Numbered from the stretch's first letter, positions 26,957 to 35,628 are shown. The stretch: 64,000 nucleotides of DNA from VXYL01 sp965116345 (GCA_965116345.1 OZ220680.1:186001-250000); one strand, 5' to 3'. Notes: generated by a model from the sequence alone, not told the origin. Numbers and translations are program-made.

Positions 26957-27424
26957 ATGCGCATCGGAATCAAGCTCGACCCGTTTCCCTAGGGCGTCAG
27001 CAAGCCCACCGTTTCGGCGCTGATCGTCATCGCCTTCCTAGTTGGTTGCGCGACACCTTCGCCGCCACCGCTCGCTACTCCTGAGATGTTCGAGGCGGTC
27101 GCTTGTCACGATCTGGTTAGGATCAAGTACGACCAAGAGATCAAGTTGCTCAAGTTGTCCGACAGCCTCCAGCGGGTGCGCACAGCGTCGTCGCGGGGAT
27201 CCTCTGGTAGCGACGGCCTGAGTCAGTTGGGCGACTCGATCGCCAATCTGGGCCGCACGATGCGGGTCAACGAAATCAGGGACCAGATCACTGCGATGTG
27301 GGTCGAAATCGCCGCCATCGACTACAACCTCTCCAATCGCTGTCGGTACGAATCGACTGAAAGCCTCCCGCGAGAACCTCCCGCCGATGCGCCGCACGAC
27401 CCCGACTCACCCCAAGCACAGTAG
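26957..27424 (+). pseudogene. Small lipoprotein gene with an in-frame TAG in its signal peptide
   Basis: From ATG 27086 the frame encodes 112 residues without a known motif. Upstream in the same frame a lipoprotein signal is obvious: SALIVIAFLVGC followed by ATPSPPPLATPEMFE. The only standard start for it is ATG 26957 (MRIGIKLDPFP), but a TAG at 26990-26992 interrupts the frame 11 codons later. Either a nonsense mutation, an error, or use of a rare start after the TAG. The mature part is Gln/Arg/Leu rich and probably helical. Function unknown. Confidence 0.6.
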
Positions 27425-28005
27425 CCGTGGCCCATCAGGCGATTACCGCCGCCGCATCTCCGAAGAAGCTGCGACGGCCTTCTGTAGCCACTGCAACTGG
27501 GCCTACGAGGTCTGGGTCACCCATAAGTGCCTGTTTGACGACAATCCGACTCCCGAGAACAACATCGCGCTAGCGCGGGACTTAACCGTTCGCCTTTCGA
27601 CGATCACTCAAGAGTACGCATTGCTGCAGATCGCCAAGCTGCACGATCCTTGGACGCAGGGCCGCCACGTCAATCTCTCCATTGACTACTTCGTCAGGTT
27701 CGGCTGCTGGGGCCCGAAGCAGGAGCGGATCAACGCCATCTCCGCCGAGCTCGCTCAGTTGCATCAGTCCATCCGACCAGCGCGAGACAAAATCCTGTCC
27801 CACAACGACTTGGCAACTACAATGGCCGACCACACGCTTGGCGATTTCCCCAAGGACGCCGATGGCAAGTAACTTCACGGCGCTTCAAGAATTCGCCAAC
27901 GAAGTCCACCTGCACTGGACCGGCAAGTTGTTTCCCTTCGACGACTTGGCCATTGCCGATGCGCGCGAATTCCTCGCTCTCCTCGGAAGTGCGCGGCATC
28001 GCTGA
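27387..28005 (+). pseudogene. AbiU2/HEPN-like protein, frameshifted near 27870
   Basis: The first part (161 residues) resembles the AbiU2 HEPN-like family: a long helical region with LLQIAKLHDPWTQGRHVNLSIDYF and the terminal block ARDKILSHNDLA, matching R....H motifs of HEPN RNases. It stops at TAA 27870-27872. The next frame continues with the expected C-terminal helix FTALQEFANEVHLHWTGKLF to 28005. Removing one A in AAGTAACTTCACG restores GKYFTALQEF and a ~205-residue protein, the usual size. AbiU2 relatives are linked to phage abortive infection, but the function here is inferred. Start uncertain; it overlaps the previous gene. Confidence 0.6.
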
Positions 28006-28093
28006 GCGCGATAGCTCACACACCCAGACAGAGGGAAGCCCTCACGCAGGCGGAGCGCAAGAGTGCGCCACTGTCTGGCTTCGCCGTCGTCCC

Positions 28094-28957
28094 TTACGCT
28101 CCGGCGCGTTCGAAGGCGACGCAGTGACGACAGGCCCTGCCGATCAGACTGCGCCGCGAGACCGCTTCGCAATGCCGACACCCGTGCTTACCGTAGAACC
28201 AGAGCGCGGGATCGAGCGCGGCGCAGGTTCCGGCGATCCCCGGTGGCCCCTGCACATCACCCGCGCTGACGGCGGCATGCCAAGCCGCCTGAATCGCCTG
28301 TTTGCCGTCCGTCGCCGCCACGCCGAGGTTCCTCGTCACGCGGCGCACATGGACATCCACAGCTACTGGAATCCTCTCGATTCTGTGGACATTCGCCCAG
28401 CCGGGGTTCGCCATGATGCGGACCCACATCGGCCCAATCTTCGGCCCGCGCAGCAAGGGGAACCGCGGCCGCCCGGAGCGATCCACGCTTCGTAGGTCGG
28501 CGAGCAGTGCATCGGCGTCTCCAACCCCGTGTTCCACAATCCCGCATACCGGTCCCGACCCTGTCGAGAGGCTGTCAGCGATCGTCTGCCATGCCCGCGA
28601 GTCCGGTCCATGCCGCTGGCTCACACCGCTCTCGGCCAGCAATGCCGAGAGCCTTTCAATCGGCATCGCCGCAACCGTGGGCGGATCGAATACCTCGGGG
28701 TGCGGCGAGACCAGTTCGTAGCCCGCGCGCCAAAGCCGGTCGGCGTCCCGCGCCCGGTCCATTGCGGACACGAACGTCAGCAGCTGGCGCACGGTTCTTT
28801 CAGAGACTCCGTCGCGGCGGCACGCCCGTGCACACGCGACCTCAGGCATGTCCGCGCACCCCGGTGCCGGGGGCAATCCTCGCGCCGACAGGTCTAGTCT
28901 GACCCCGTAGAAGTCCCCCGCGATCTCCTCCGCGATGCGCTCCGCGTCCGTCCGCAT
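28094..28957 (-). CDS. HhH-GPD-type DNA glycosylase-like protein with C-terminal Cys motifs
   Basis: 287 residues. The middle resembles the endonuclease III/HhH-GPD fold: LLRGPKIGPMWVRIMA occupies the helix-hairpin-helix position and IPVAVDVHVRRVTRNLGV matches the segment holding the catalytic Asp (VDTHVRRV in EndoIII). The C-terminus has two CxxC pairs (CRHC...CRHC), suggesting zinc or an Fe-S centre, though spacing differs from the EndoIII cluster. Predicted to excise a base, substrate unknown. ATG 28957 lies 2 bp after the previous gene's stop with a GGGGGG ribosome site 11 bp upstream. Last gene of a three-gene minus-strand module. Confidence 0.65.
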   Translation of the reverse strand: MRTDAERIAEEIAGDFYGVRLDLSARGLPPAPGCADMPEVACARACRRDGVSERTVRQLLTFVSAMDRARDADRLWRAGYELVSPHPEVFDPPTVAAMPIERLSALLAESGVSQRHGPDSRAWQTIADSLSTGSGPVCGIVEHGVGDADALLADLRSVDRSGRPRFPLLRGPKIGPMWVRIMANPGWANVHRIERIPVAVDVHVRRVTRNLGVAATDGKQAIQAAWHAAVSAGDVQGPPGIAGTCAALDPALWFYGKHGCRHCEAVSRRSLIGRACRHCVAFERAGA

Positions 28958-28958
28958 C

Positions 28959-30170
28959 TCAATCACGGCCCCCCTCAAGCCGATCCAACGCCTTTCGCAC
29001 GAGATAGGCCGCGAACACGGCAGGCGTTATCACGCGATCCAGCTCGCGACCCGCGGCAGCGTCCGTTCCAGCCAGCGTAGTGACCGTCCGCGCCCGAGCC
29101 GCCTCGAGCCTCTTGGTGTCCCGGTCGTCCAGCGTGATGGACAGCCCCGCGACCACACTCCCGCCTTCGGCCGACGGTTCCGCATCGTCGGCCGGTTCGA
29201 CTCCACGCTCTTCGTCGAGTCGCACCCCATCGGCGGCACCGCCGCCTTCCTCGTGCCCAACCGCCATAGCCTCGACGCGTAGCGGGACGCCGTCGCTGCT
29301 CGCCCAGTCCGCCCGAAGGGAGCCGCCGTCGGCGATCTCCGCAAGAGCCTCGCCGATCGCCCGCGGCACCTTGACCTGTGCGCCTCCACCGTGCAGCTCG
29401 GGCGAGACCAGCCAGGCGCTCTCCACAGTTGCCGGCCACCGCACTTCCCGGAACATCTTCGCGTAGGCGGTTGTTCCGGCCAGCAAACCGACCACGGCCG
29501 TTGCCTCGATCGACTCCGCATACGCACCCAGGCAGCGCGCCACCAGACCTTCCGGCCACATCCGTTCGGCGAACGGCTGCGCGTACCAGCCGATGGCCTC
29601 GCCGCTTGACACGACGCCATACCCGCCAGACACGATCACCACTTCCGCTCCTGCCTCCTGGATGCGCTCCAACGCGTCCGCCGCCGCCTCGAAGAGCATT
29701 CCCGCGTAGCGTTCGACCGCCGGCATCGTCCGGGACTCGTCCAGGCGGCTCGACGGTGCGTTCCGCTGCCTCGCTGCCGACAGCTCCATTGCCAGTTCCT
29801 CGGGCAGCCAGTCGACCACGGAAGCCCCGTCCGTCCCCTCCGTTCCGCCGCGCCGCTTCCGGCCGGAACACGGAATCACGATCAACGCCCCCTCGAGCTC
29901 AAGTTCCGGCAGTCCCCCGGGGTGTGCCGATGCTTCCGACCGTCCAGCGTCGTCCGCGATCTCCTCGAACCGGGCTGTTCCGACGGCACTGTTCACCAAA
30001 CGCCCCTCGGAGCCCTGTCTCCTGTCGATGAGCCCCGCCGCCGCCAGCGACCTGCATATCTGGTTGACCTGCTGGTGCGGCTCGATGCCCGTGCGACGGC
30101 GGATCTCGGAGTCCGACAGCGGGCGCTCGGACGCTCTGAGCAGTTCCAGAATCCGATCCCTGTTCGCCAT
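28959..30170 (-). CDS. Winged-helix plus DUF6884/YaaA-like protein
   Basis: 403 residues. N-terminal winged helix (RILELLRASERPLSDSEIRR, then HQQVNQICRSLAAAGLIDRR; residues 1-60). Middle domain (about 115-290) begins VIPCSGRKRRG, continues with MPAVERYAGMLFEAA and VVIVSGGYGVVSSGEAIGWY, the pattern of DUF6884 / YaaA-like proteins (PCS..K, LYTG, SAKYG). Those domains turn up near DNA-modification and defence genes; the activity is not established. The frame stays open upstream, but ATG 30170 has AGGAGGG 6 bp before it and begins the winged helix. Adjacent to the glycosylase-like gene, probably co-transcribed. Confidence 0.65.
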   Translation of the reverse strand: MANRDRILELLRASERPLSDSEIRRRTGIEPHQQVNQICRSLAAAGLIDRRQGSEGRLVNSAVGTARFEEIADDAGRSEASAHPGGLPELELEGALIVIPCSGRKRRGGTEGTDGASVVDWLPEELAMELSAARQRNAPSSRLDESRTMPAVERYAGMLFEAAADALERIQEAGAEVVIVSGGYGVVSSGEAIGWYAQPFAERMWPEGLVARCLGAYAESIEATAVVGLLAGTTAYAKMFREVRWPATVESAWLVSPELHGGGAQVKVPRAIGEALAEIADGGSLRADWASSDGVPLRVEAMAVGHEEGGGAADGVRLDEERGVEPADDAEPSAEGGSVVAGLSITLDDRDTKRLEAARARTVTTLAGTDAAAGRELDRVITPAVFAAYLVRKALDRLEGGRD

Positions 30171-30298
30171 CGTTGTCCCTCCTGTCACCGCGTGGTCTTC
30201 GTGCCGGTCCTCGGCCGCAGCGGCGCCGAACCAGCGGGCCAGACGACGCCCAAGCCCCTTCAACAGGCATCCCACGCGGGTCGTAGCACCTGATCGAG

Positions 30299-30766
30299 TC
30301 ATTCCGACCGCAGACACTTCCCGCAGCGATTGGGGAACGACCCCCGGTGCCGACCGCACATTGCGGGAACGACCCCGGCGTCGTCCTCCGTCTCCGCGCA
30401 GTACTTCAGGTACCCCGGCTCCGTGTAGACGCCCTGCGGCACCGGTCTTGATATCCAGCCGCACGTGGCCCGATGCAGCACGACGTACGCCGGACTCCGA
30501 GTATGGCGGATATTGACGACATAGCCGGCGGGGTGCGCGCGCAGCCACTCGAGATAGCGGTCGTCGTTGCCGTCGAACTCGATGACGTGCGGGCCAGCGG
30601 ATCCGGCTCGGGATTCCGGCGAAGTCCGCCGTGGTCCGCGATCGCCGTGTCCTTGTTCTCCGATGACTGCGCCGGCCCCGTGGTCTTCCCCTTCGGCCCG
30701 TAGCGTGCCCGCCGCCGTCGAGGAAAGCAAGACGAAACCGGGGCACCTGCGTCGGTCCGGATGCAC
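30299..30766 (-). CDS. Hypothetical protein with a conserved Cys/His/Trp domain
   Basis: Up to 155 residues; start uncertain because the first ~60 residues look like random GC-rich coding. The C-terminal ~95 residues are clearly a domain: FDGNDDRYLEWLRAHPAGYV, VLHRATCGWISRP, TEPGYLKYC, and a closing CGRHRGSFPNRCGKC. I have seen this Y..WL..HP.GYV.N / LHRA.C pattern as a small domain near restriction-type proteins, but cannot name it. Four or more cysteines suggest zinc. First gene of the minus-strand module, 128 bp upstream of the winged-helix gene. Confidence 0.5.
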   Translation of the reverse strand: MHPDRRRCPGFVLLSSTAAGTLRAEGEDHGAGAVIGEQGHGDRGPRRTSPESRAGSAGPHVIEFDGNDDRYLEWLRAHPAGYVVNIRHTRSPAYVVLHRATCGWISRPVPQGVYTEPGYLKYCAETEDDAGVVPAMCGRHRGSFPNRCGKCLRSE

Positions 30767-31207
30767 CGTTCGCCGGTTGCGGGCGTTGCCTCCGGGCGCG
30801 CTCTATTCGGCTTCGGCGAACCGAGCCCGCAAGCGGTCTCGGCCCTAACGGGTGACGATCGCTAACGCCTGCCGCGCTCCGCTTGGCCGATGCCGCAGAA
30901 CCCGTCCCGTCGAACGCAGGTATCTCCGCCCCGCGCCACGCCTCTCGCTGATCGCCGAACGTCGAAACTCATCCATGCGCCGCCGACCGGGAGAACCGCC
31001 GCGTGACCGGACCCATGCCGTCAGATCGACACGACCGTCCGTCTGATGCCGTCCCAGCGTGTCACGCGTGCTCGGCCGGTCAACCCTGCGGGTTCTCCGC
31101 ACGCTCCGACCTCGCTGGCGCGAGGTGACCGGCCTGCGCGCGCGTGCCGCCTGTCCAGGCACCGACGCACTCCCGCGTCGGCAACTCAGCCTGAACAGGA
31201 GATCACC
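30767..31207. other. Intergenic region without a convincing gene (island 1)
   Basis: 441 bp between the divergent minus-strand module and the Cys-rich gene. Long frames exist on both strands but show only Arg/Pro/Ala-rich, non-conserved translations typical of antisense GC-rich DNA. It should hold the promoters of both neighbours; I see no clear sigma-70 boxes. Confidence 0.5.
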
Positions 31208-31615
31208 ATGGACCTCGACACCCTCATCGCCCAGTGGAGCGGACAGCTGCCGCCGGGCTTCGTTCCGCACGCGGTCATCCCTGACGAGCCGCCACGATGT
31301 GTGCAGCCGAGATGCAAGAGACCAGCCTCGCTCAAGTCCAACGGGCAGTACGCGAAGTCGTGCGAGTCTTGCAGAATTCGGCGGGCGAAGTCCTGCAAGC
31401 GCCGCCGAAGGGCACTCGTCGCCGAAGGTGGTTGCCGCAGGTGCGCGTATCGCAAAAGGCTGGAGGGCGACTTCCTCTGTCAGCGGTGTCGGGACGAGCG
31501 CGACATCGAGCGCGCACAGAAGCGCCGGGACGCCCTCGCCGCCGCGGCCATCGACGAGTTCGCCGCGCAGCCCGAGCGGGTCCACAAGGCGAGCAATCTC
31601 GACCGCGGGATCTAG
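31208..31615 (+). CDS. Cys-rich zinc-ribbon-like protein
   Basis: 135 residues. Four Cys pairs: PRCVQPRC, CESCRIRRAKSC, GGCRRCAYRKR and FLCQRCRDERD, set in strongly basic sequence, so probably a zinc-binding nucleic-acid-binding protein. ATG at 31208 with AGGAG 6-7 bp upstream. A similar protein (44976-45416) lies in element A, also close to a P4-type integrase, which suggests a shared role in these elements, for example excision control; this is inference. Confidence 0.7.
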   Translation: MDLDTLIAQWSGQLPPGFVPHAVIPDEPPRCVQPRCKRPASLKSNGQYAKSCESCRIRRAKSCKRRRRALVAEGGCRRCAYRKRLEGDFLCQRCRDERDIERAQKRRDALAAAAIDEFAAQPERVHKASNLDRGI

Positions 31616-31824
31616 CCGTGGAACGCCAGACCCAAGCGACAGGCGTCCGCAGCATACTGGTCGCCGCTGCCGGATCCGGAACCGAAATCCGAGCAGACCC
31701 GGCGGCAGTCGCTCGACGCCAATGGATGGCGGCTGTGCCGCCACTAGCGCGGCATCCGCGGTCGAGGCGCATGACACCACAGTCGTTGCGCCCCGACGGC
31801 ACCAGGCGCTGCCAGAAGCCACCC

Positions 31825-31898
31825 ACGGCGTATTGCGGGCTGTCAGGGGCGACGGTCACGTCGGCGCAGCGAACCCTTGACAGCCCGCAATACGCCGT
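31825..31898. repeat. 21-bp perfect inverted repeat
   Basis: ACGGCGTATTGCGGGCTGTCA at 31825-31845 is followed by a 32-nt spacer and its exact reverse complement at 31878-31898. No T-tract follows, and no gene spans it. Lies in the 535-bp gap between the Cys-rich gene and tRNA-Ser, near the right end of island 1. Rest of that gap: nothing else recognisable except an AAGGG/CCCTT hairpin at about 32126-32147. Confidence 0.8.
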
Positions 31899-32150
31899 CC
31901 ACGCTGCCGCTCGGGATGGCGACCGCGGCTCCCTCCAGATCGACGACGCCCGCCGTGTCGGCAATGTCCCCGCGCAGCAGCACCGTGGGCGCCATCCCTG
32001 CCGTGCGGCGAGCACACTCCATCCGCGTCACCGGGACGCACGTCGCGGCACAAGGCACCTGCTGGTCTCCCGCGATCTACCGTTTAAGCATTTGATAAAC
32101 ATGAAGTAATTGCGCTGGTTCCCCTAAGGGTGTATGGACATCCCTTTTAG

Positions 32151-32238
32151 TGGCGGAGGGGCAGGGATTCGAACCCTGGGAAGGTCGCCCTTCTCTGGTT
32201 TTCAAGACCAGTGCTTTCGGCCGCTCAGCCACCCCTCC
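32151..32238 (-). tRNA. tRNA-Ser (anticodon UGA)
   Basis: 88 nt with encoded CCA. Minus-strand reading starts GGAGGGGTGGCTGAGCGG, has anticodon stem-loop CTGGTCTTGAAAACCAG (UGA), a long variable arm AGAAGGGCGACCTTCC as in all tRNA-Ser, and ends in CCCCTCCGCCA. Its 3' end is the attachment site of island 1; the gene remains intact after integration. Confidence 0.95.
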
Positions 32239-32309
32239 TGGGCGGATGGTTCGCGTGGAATTCTACTCCCAATCTGTCGGTCCGCCCTGAGCGATTCGGT
32301 AGTCCGATT

Positions 32310-33335
32310 CTACGAAGCAGGTTCGCTGGCGTAGCCATCGGGATGCAAGGATTGCCAGCGCCATAGGTCTGTGCAGACCTTGTCCAGATCGTGGATCGCG
32401 GTCCAGCCGAGTTCTTCTCGCGCGCGCCTGACGTCCGCACGGGACACGGCTATATCGCCGGGTCTGCGTGCGGTCACCCGGTAGGGGATCGTCGTTCCGC
32501 TGGCGGACTCGAAGGCGCGGACCACGTCCAGCACGGTGTGGCCGCGGCCGGTGCCGAGGTTGTGGACCGCGACGCCCGGTGATCGACGGATGTAGTCGAG
32601 CGCGGCAAGGTGTCCGCGGGCGAGGTCGACGACATGGAGGTAGTCGCGGACGCCCGTGCCGTCGTGCGTCGAGTAGTCGTTGCCGAACACGTCGAGTCGT
32701 TCCCGCCGAGCCGCAGCGACCTGGGCGACGAACGGCAGCAGGTTGTCGGGAACGCCTTGCGGATCTTCGCCGAGCTTGCCGCTCGGGTGGGCGCCCACCG
32801 CGTTGAAATAGCGGAGGATGGAGATTCGCCAGCGGGGGTCGGTGCCGCACAGGTCTTCAAGCAGTTCCTCCACCATGCGCTTGGACCGTGCATAGGGGCT
32901 CTGCGGCGCCGTGGCGCAATCCTCGGTGATCGGTGTGGATGCGGGGTCCCCGTACACGGCGGCGGACGAGCTGAACACCAGCGTGGTGACCCCGTGGGCC
33001 GACATATGATCCAAAAGGCGTACCGAACCGACGACGTTGGTGTCGTAGTACGCCAATGGCTCAGCCACGGATTCGCCGACGGCCTTCAGCGCTGCGAAAT
33101 GGAAGACCGCATCGATGGAGTGGTTCTCGAAGACCGCATCTAGGCAGTCGCCGTCCCTGATGTCGCCCTGCACAAAGGTCACCTCGTGTCCGGTGACGGC
33201 ACGAATCGCCGTTACGGCACCGTCCGAGGAGTTGGCGAGACTGTCGAGCAGCACGACGTGGTGGCCGGCGGTGAGCAGTTCGACGGCGGCGTGGCTGCCG
33301 ATGTAGCCGGTGCCGCCGGTGACTAGAACTCTCAT
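32310..33335 (-). CDS. galE: UDP-glucose 4-epimerase
   Basis: 341 residues. Extended SDR: NAD motif GGTGYIGS (residues 7-14), catalytic Ser in FSSSAAVYG and YxxxK in SPYARSKRMVE, and GalE-specific HFAALKAVGESV, YFNAVGAHPSGKLGEDP. Interconverts UDP-Glc and UDP-Gal (possibly the GlcNAc forms). ATG overlaps the upstream epimerase stop by 4 bp; end of a three-gene nucleotide-sugar operon. Confidence 0.93.
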   Translation of the reverse strand: MRVLVTGGTGYIGSHAAVELLTAGHHVVLLDSLANSSDGAVTAIRAVTGHEVTFVQGDIRDGDCLDAVFENHSIDAVFHFAALKAVGESVAEPLAYYDTNVVGSVRLLDHMSAHGVTTLVFSSSAAVYGDPASTPITEDCATAPQSPYARSKRMVEELLEDLCGTDPRWRISILRYFNAVGAHPSGKLGEDPQGVPDNLLPFVAQVAAARRERLDVFGNDYSTHDGTGVRDYLHVVDLARGHLAALDYIRRSPGVAVHNLGTGRGHTVLDVVRAFESASGTTIPYRVTARRPGDIAVSRADVRRAREELGWTAIHDLDKVCTDLWRWQSLHPDGYASEPAS

Positions 33336-34327
33336 GTGCCGCCGGGTTCCGGGCCGGCGTTCCCGTAGTAGTCCCGGTACCAGGCGATGAACCGCGTGAT
33401 GCCGGTGTCGATCGTCGTCTCCGGGCGGTAGCCGAAGTCGCGGACTAGGGGTTCGATGTCGGCGAACGTCTCGGGCACGTCGCCGGGCTGTAGCGGCAGC
33501 AGGTTCCTGCGTGCCTTGCGGCCGAGGGCGCTCTCGATCGCGTCGATGAATGCGAGGAGTTCCACGGGCCGACCGTTGCCGATGTTCAGCAAACGGTAAG
33601 GCGCGGCGTCGCCTGGCCGAGGGGGTTTGTCGAGAACCCGCACCATGCCTTCGACGATGTCGTCGACGTAGGTGAAGTCGCGGCGGTGATTGCCGTGGTT
33701 GTACACATCGATGGGTTCGCCCGCGAGGATCTTGCGGGTAAACGTGAACAGCGCCATGTCGGGCCGTCCCCAAGGCCCGTAGACGGTGAAGAAACGCAGT
33801 CCGCTGGTGGGCAGACCGTGCAGATGGCTGTAGGCGTGGGCCATGAGTTCGTTGGACTTCTTGGTCGCCGCGTACATGGACATGGGCTGGTCGACGGGAT
33901 CCCCGGTGGAGAAGGGCATTCGCGCATTGGCCCCGTAGACCGCGCTCGTCGACGCGTAGACAACATGGTCGATGCCGGCCTCGCGGGCGGACTCGAGCAC
34001 GTTGAGAAAACCGACGACGTTGGCGTCGACGTAGGCATGGGGGTTCTCGATGGAGTGTCTGACACCCGCTTGGGCGGCGAGATGCACGACACGATCGGGG
34101 CGGTGACGCCGGAACATCCTGCTCCAAGTTGCCTGGTCGGCGACATCGACCCGTTCGAAATGGAACCCGGGCAGGGCTTCGAGTCGAGCTAGCCGCGCGC
34201 GCTTGAGCCCCACGTCGTAGTAGTCGTTCAGGTTGTCCACACCCACCACGGTATCGCCGCGTTCGGCGAGTCGTTCGGCTGTGAAGAAACCGATGAAACC
34301 GGCGGCGCCGGTGACGAGTACCCGCAT
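33332..34327 (-). CDS. NAD-dependent epimerase, UDP-glucuronate 4-epimerase (CapI) type
   Basis: 331 residues. GAAGFIGFFTAERLAERGD NAD motif, DNLNDYYDVGLKRARL as in CapI/LpsL-type UDP-GlcA 4-epimerases, ASTSAVYGANARMPFS, YAATKKSNELMAHAYSHL catalytic YxxxK, FFTVYGPWGRPDMALF. Should convert UDP-glucuronate to UDP-galacturonate or a related pair. Lies 5 bp after the UDP-sugar dehydrogenase, which can supply its substrate. Confidence 0.88.
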   Translation of the reverse strand: MRVLVTGAAGFIGFFTAERLAERGDTVVGVDNLNDYYDVGLKRARLARLEALPGFHFERVDVADQATWSRMFRRHRPDRVVHLAAQAGVRHSIENPHAYVDANVVGFLNVLESAREAGIDHVVYASTSAVYGANARMPFSTGDPVDQPMSMYAATKKSNELMAHAYSHLHGLPTSGLRFFTVYGPWGRPDMALFTFTRKILAGEPIDVYNHGNHRRDFTYVDDIVEGMVRVLDKPPRPGDAAPYRLLNIGNGRPVELLAFIDAIESALGRKARRNLLPLQPGDVPETFADIEPLVRDFGYRPETTIDTGITRFIAWYRDYYGNAGPEPGGT

Positions 34328-34332
34328 CGGTT

Positions 34333-35628
34333 CTACAGCCTCTCGTCCGCTTCGCCGGCGGCGAGGAGATGCTTGACGTCGAAGACCACGGCGCCGGTAC
34401 GGCCGAAGGCGCGGATCTGCTCGTTGCCGAGCGCCCGGAAAGCATCGTGGGCCACGGCGATGACGATGGCGTCGTAGTTGCCGGGCACGGGGTCGTCCAC
34501 CAGCGGGACGCCGATCATCGAGCCGGCCTGTGCGACCCAGGGGTCGTGAACTTCGACTACCGCGCCGTGGCGCTGCAGGGACTCGACCAGATCGACGACC
34601 TTGGTGTTGCGGACGTCGGGGCAGTTCTCCTTGAAGGCGAGTCCGAGGACGAGGATCCGCGAGTCGGTGACGTGGATCTGTGCCTGTCTCATCAATCGGA
34701 CCACGCGTTCGGCGACGTATCCCGCCATGGCGTCGTTGATGCGCCGGCCGGCGAGAATGAGCTCCGTGGGGTGACCGACCTCCTCGGCCTTGTGCGTCAG
34801 GTAGTACGGATCGACACCGATGCAGTGACCGCCCACCAGGCCGGGGCGGAAGGGCAGGAAGTTCCACTTGGTGCCGGCCGCCTGGAGGACCGACTCTGTG
34901 TCCACGCCGAGGCGTTCGAAGATCATCGCGAATTCATTGATCAGCGCGATGTTCAGGTCGCGCTGCGTGTTCTCGATGATCTTGGCGGCTTCGGCGGTGC
35001 GCATGTTCTCGACCGGAAAGGTCCCCGCCGTGACGATTCGGCGGTAGAGGGCGTCGACGAATGTCAGCGCCTCCGGGGTCGATCCCGAGGTCACCTTGAC
35101 GATGTCGGTCAACCGGTGGGTCCGATCGCCGGGGTTGATCCGCTCCGGGCTGTAGCCAGCGTAGAAGTCGATGTTGAAACGCAGTCCCGACTCGGCCTCC
35201 AGTAGGGGGACGCACACCTCTTCAGTGGCCCCGGGGTAGACGGTGGATTCGAACACCACGACGTTGCCCCGTTCGAGCAAGCCGCCCACGGTGCGGCTCG
35301 CTGCCTCAAGGGCGTCGAGGTCCGGGCGCTTGTGTTCGTCGATGGGCGTCGGCACCGCGACTAGGAAGACATCGCAGCCTTGGAGTTCATTGGAGTCGGC
35401 GGTGAAGGTCAGGCGGCCGGCTTTCTCGAACTCGGTACCCGGGACTTCCCGCGTACCGTCGTGGCCCGCACCGAGTTCCCGCACCCGCTCTCGGTCGACA
35501 TCGTAGCCACGCGTGTCGAATTGCTTGCCGAACTCGATGGCCAACGGCAGGCCGACGTAGCCGAGACCCACGACCCCGATGACGGGCTCATCCCCGGGCA
35601 GGGCGGCGGGTTGCGGAGAATTCGGCAT
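34333..35628 (-). CDS. Nucleotide sugar dehydrogenase (TviB/WbpO/CapL-like)
   Basis: 431 residues, three-domain UDP-sugar 6-dehydrogenase: VIGVVGLGYVGLPLAIEFGK NAD motif, AGYSPERINPGD, and the catalytic Cys in GGHCIGVDPYYLTHKAE, then the C-terminal UDP-binding domain (LGLAFKENCPDVRNTKVVD). YSPERINPGD and GGHCIGVDPYY are closer to the Vi-antigen TviB/WbpO group (UDP-HexNAc dehydrogenases) than to plain Ugd. Makes UDP-uronic acid for surface polysaccharide. Confidence 0.9.
   Translation of the reverse strand: MPNSPQPAALPGDEPVIGVVGLGYVGLPLAIEFGKQFDTRGYDVDRERVRELGAGHDGTREVPGTEFEKAGRLTFTADSNELQGCDVFLVAVPTPIDEHKRPDLDALEAASRTVGGLLERGNVVVFESTVYPGATEEVCVPLLEAESGLRFNIDFYAGYSPERINPGDRTHRLTDIVKVTSGSTPEALTFVDALYRRIVTAGTFPVENMRTAEAAKIIENTQRDLNIALINEFAMIFERLGVDTESVLQAAGTKWNFLPFRPGLVGGHCIGVDPYYLTHKAEEVGHPTELILAGRRINDAMAGYVAERVVRLMRQAQIHVTDSRILVLGLAFKENCPDVRNTKVVDLVESLQRHGAVVEVHDPWVAQAGSMIGVPLVDDPVPGNYDAIVIAVAHDAFRALGNEQIRAFGRTGAVVFDVKHLLAAGEADERL

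Larger units (their letters stand above)
25535..32164. mobile_element. Genomic island 1, integrated at the 3' end of tRNA-Ser(UGA)
   Basis: A 14-bp direct repeat TGGCGGAGGGGCAG occurs at 25535-25548 and again at 32151-32164, where it is the 3' end (CCA plus acceptor stem) of an intact tRNA-Ser. A tyrosine integrase of the tRNA-targeting type begins 150 bp inside the left copy. AT-rich patches with TTAACAGTCTGATAAA (about 25597) and TTTAAGCATTTGATAAA (about 32083) lie just inside the two ends and may be integrase arm sites. Cargo: integrase, broken lipoprotein and AbiU2-like genes, a three-gene minus-strand module, a Cys-rich protein. Confidence 0.85.

Noticed and set aside
34333..35628. UDP-glucose 6-dehydrogenase (Ugd)
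   Set aside because: YSPERINPGD and GGHCIGVDPYY point to the TviB/WbpO group, so the specific Ugd name was not used.
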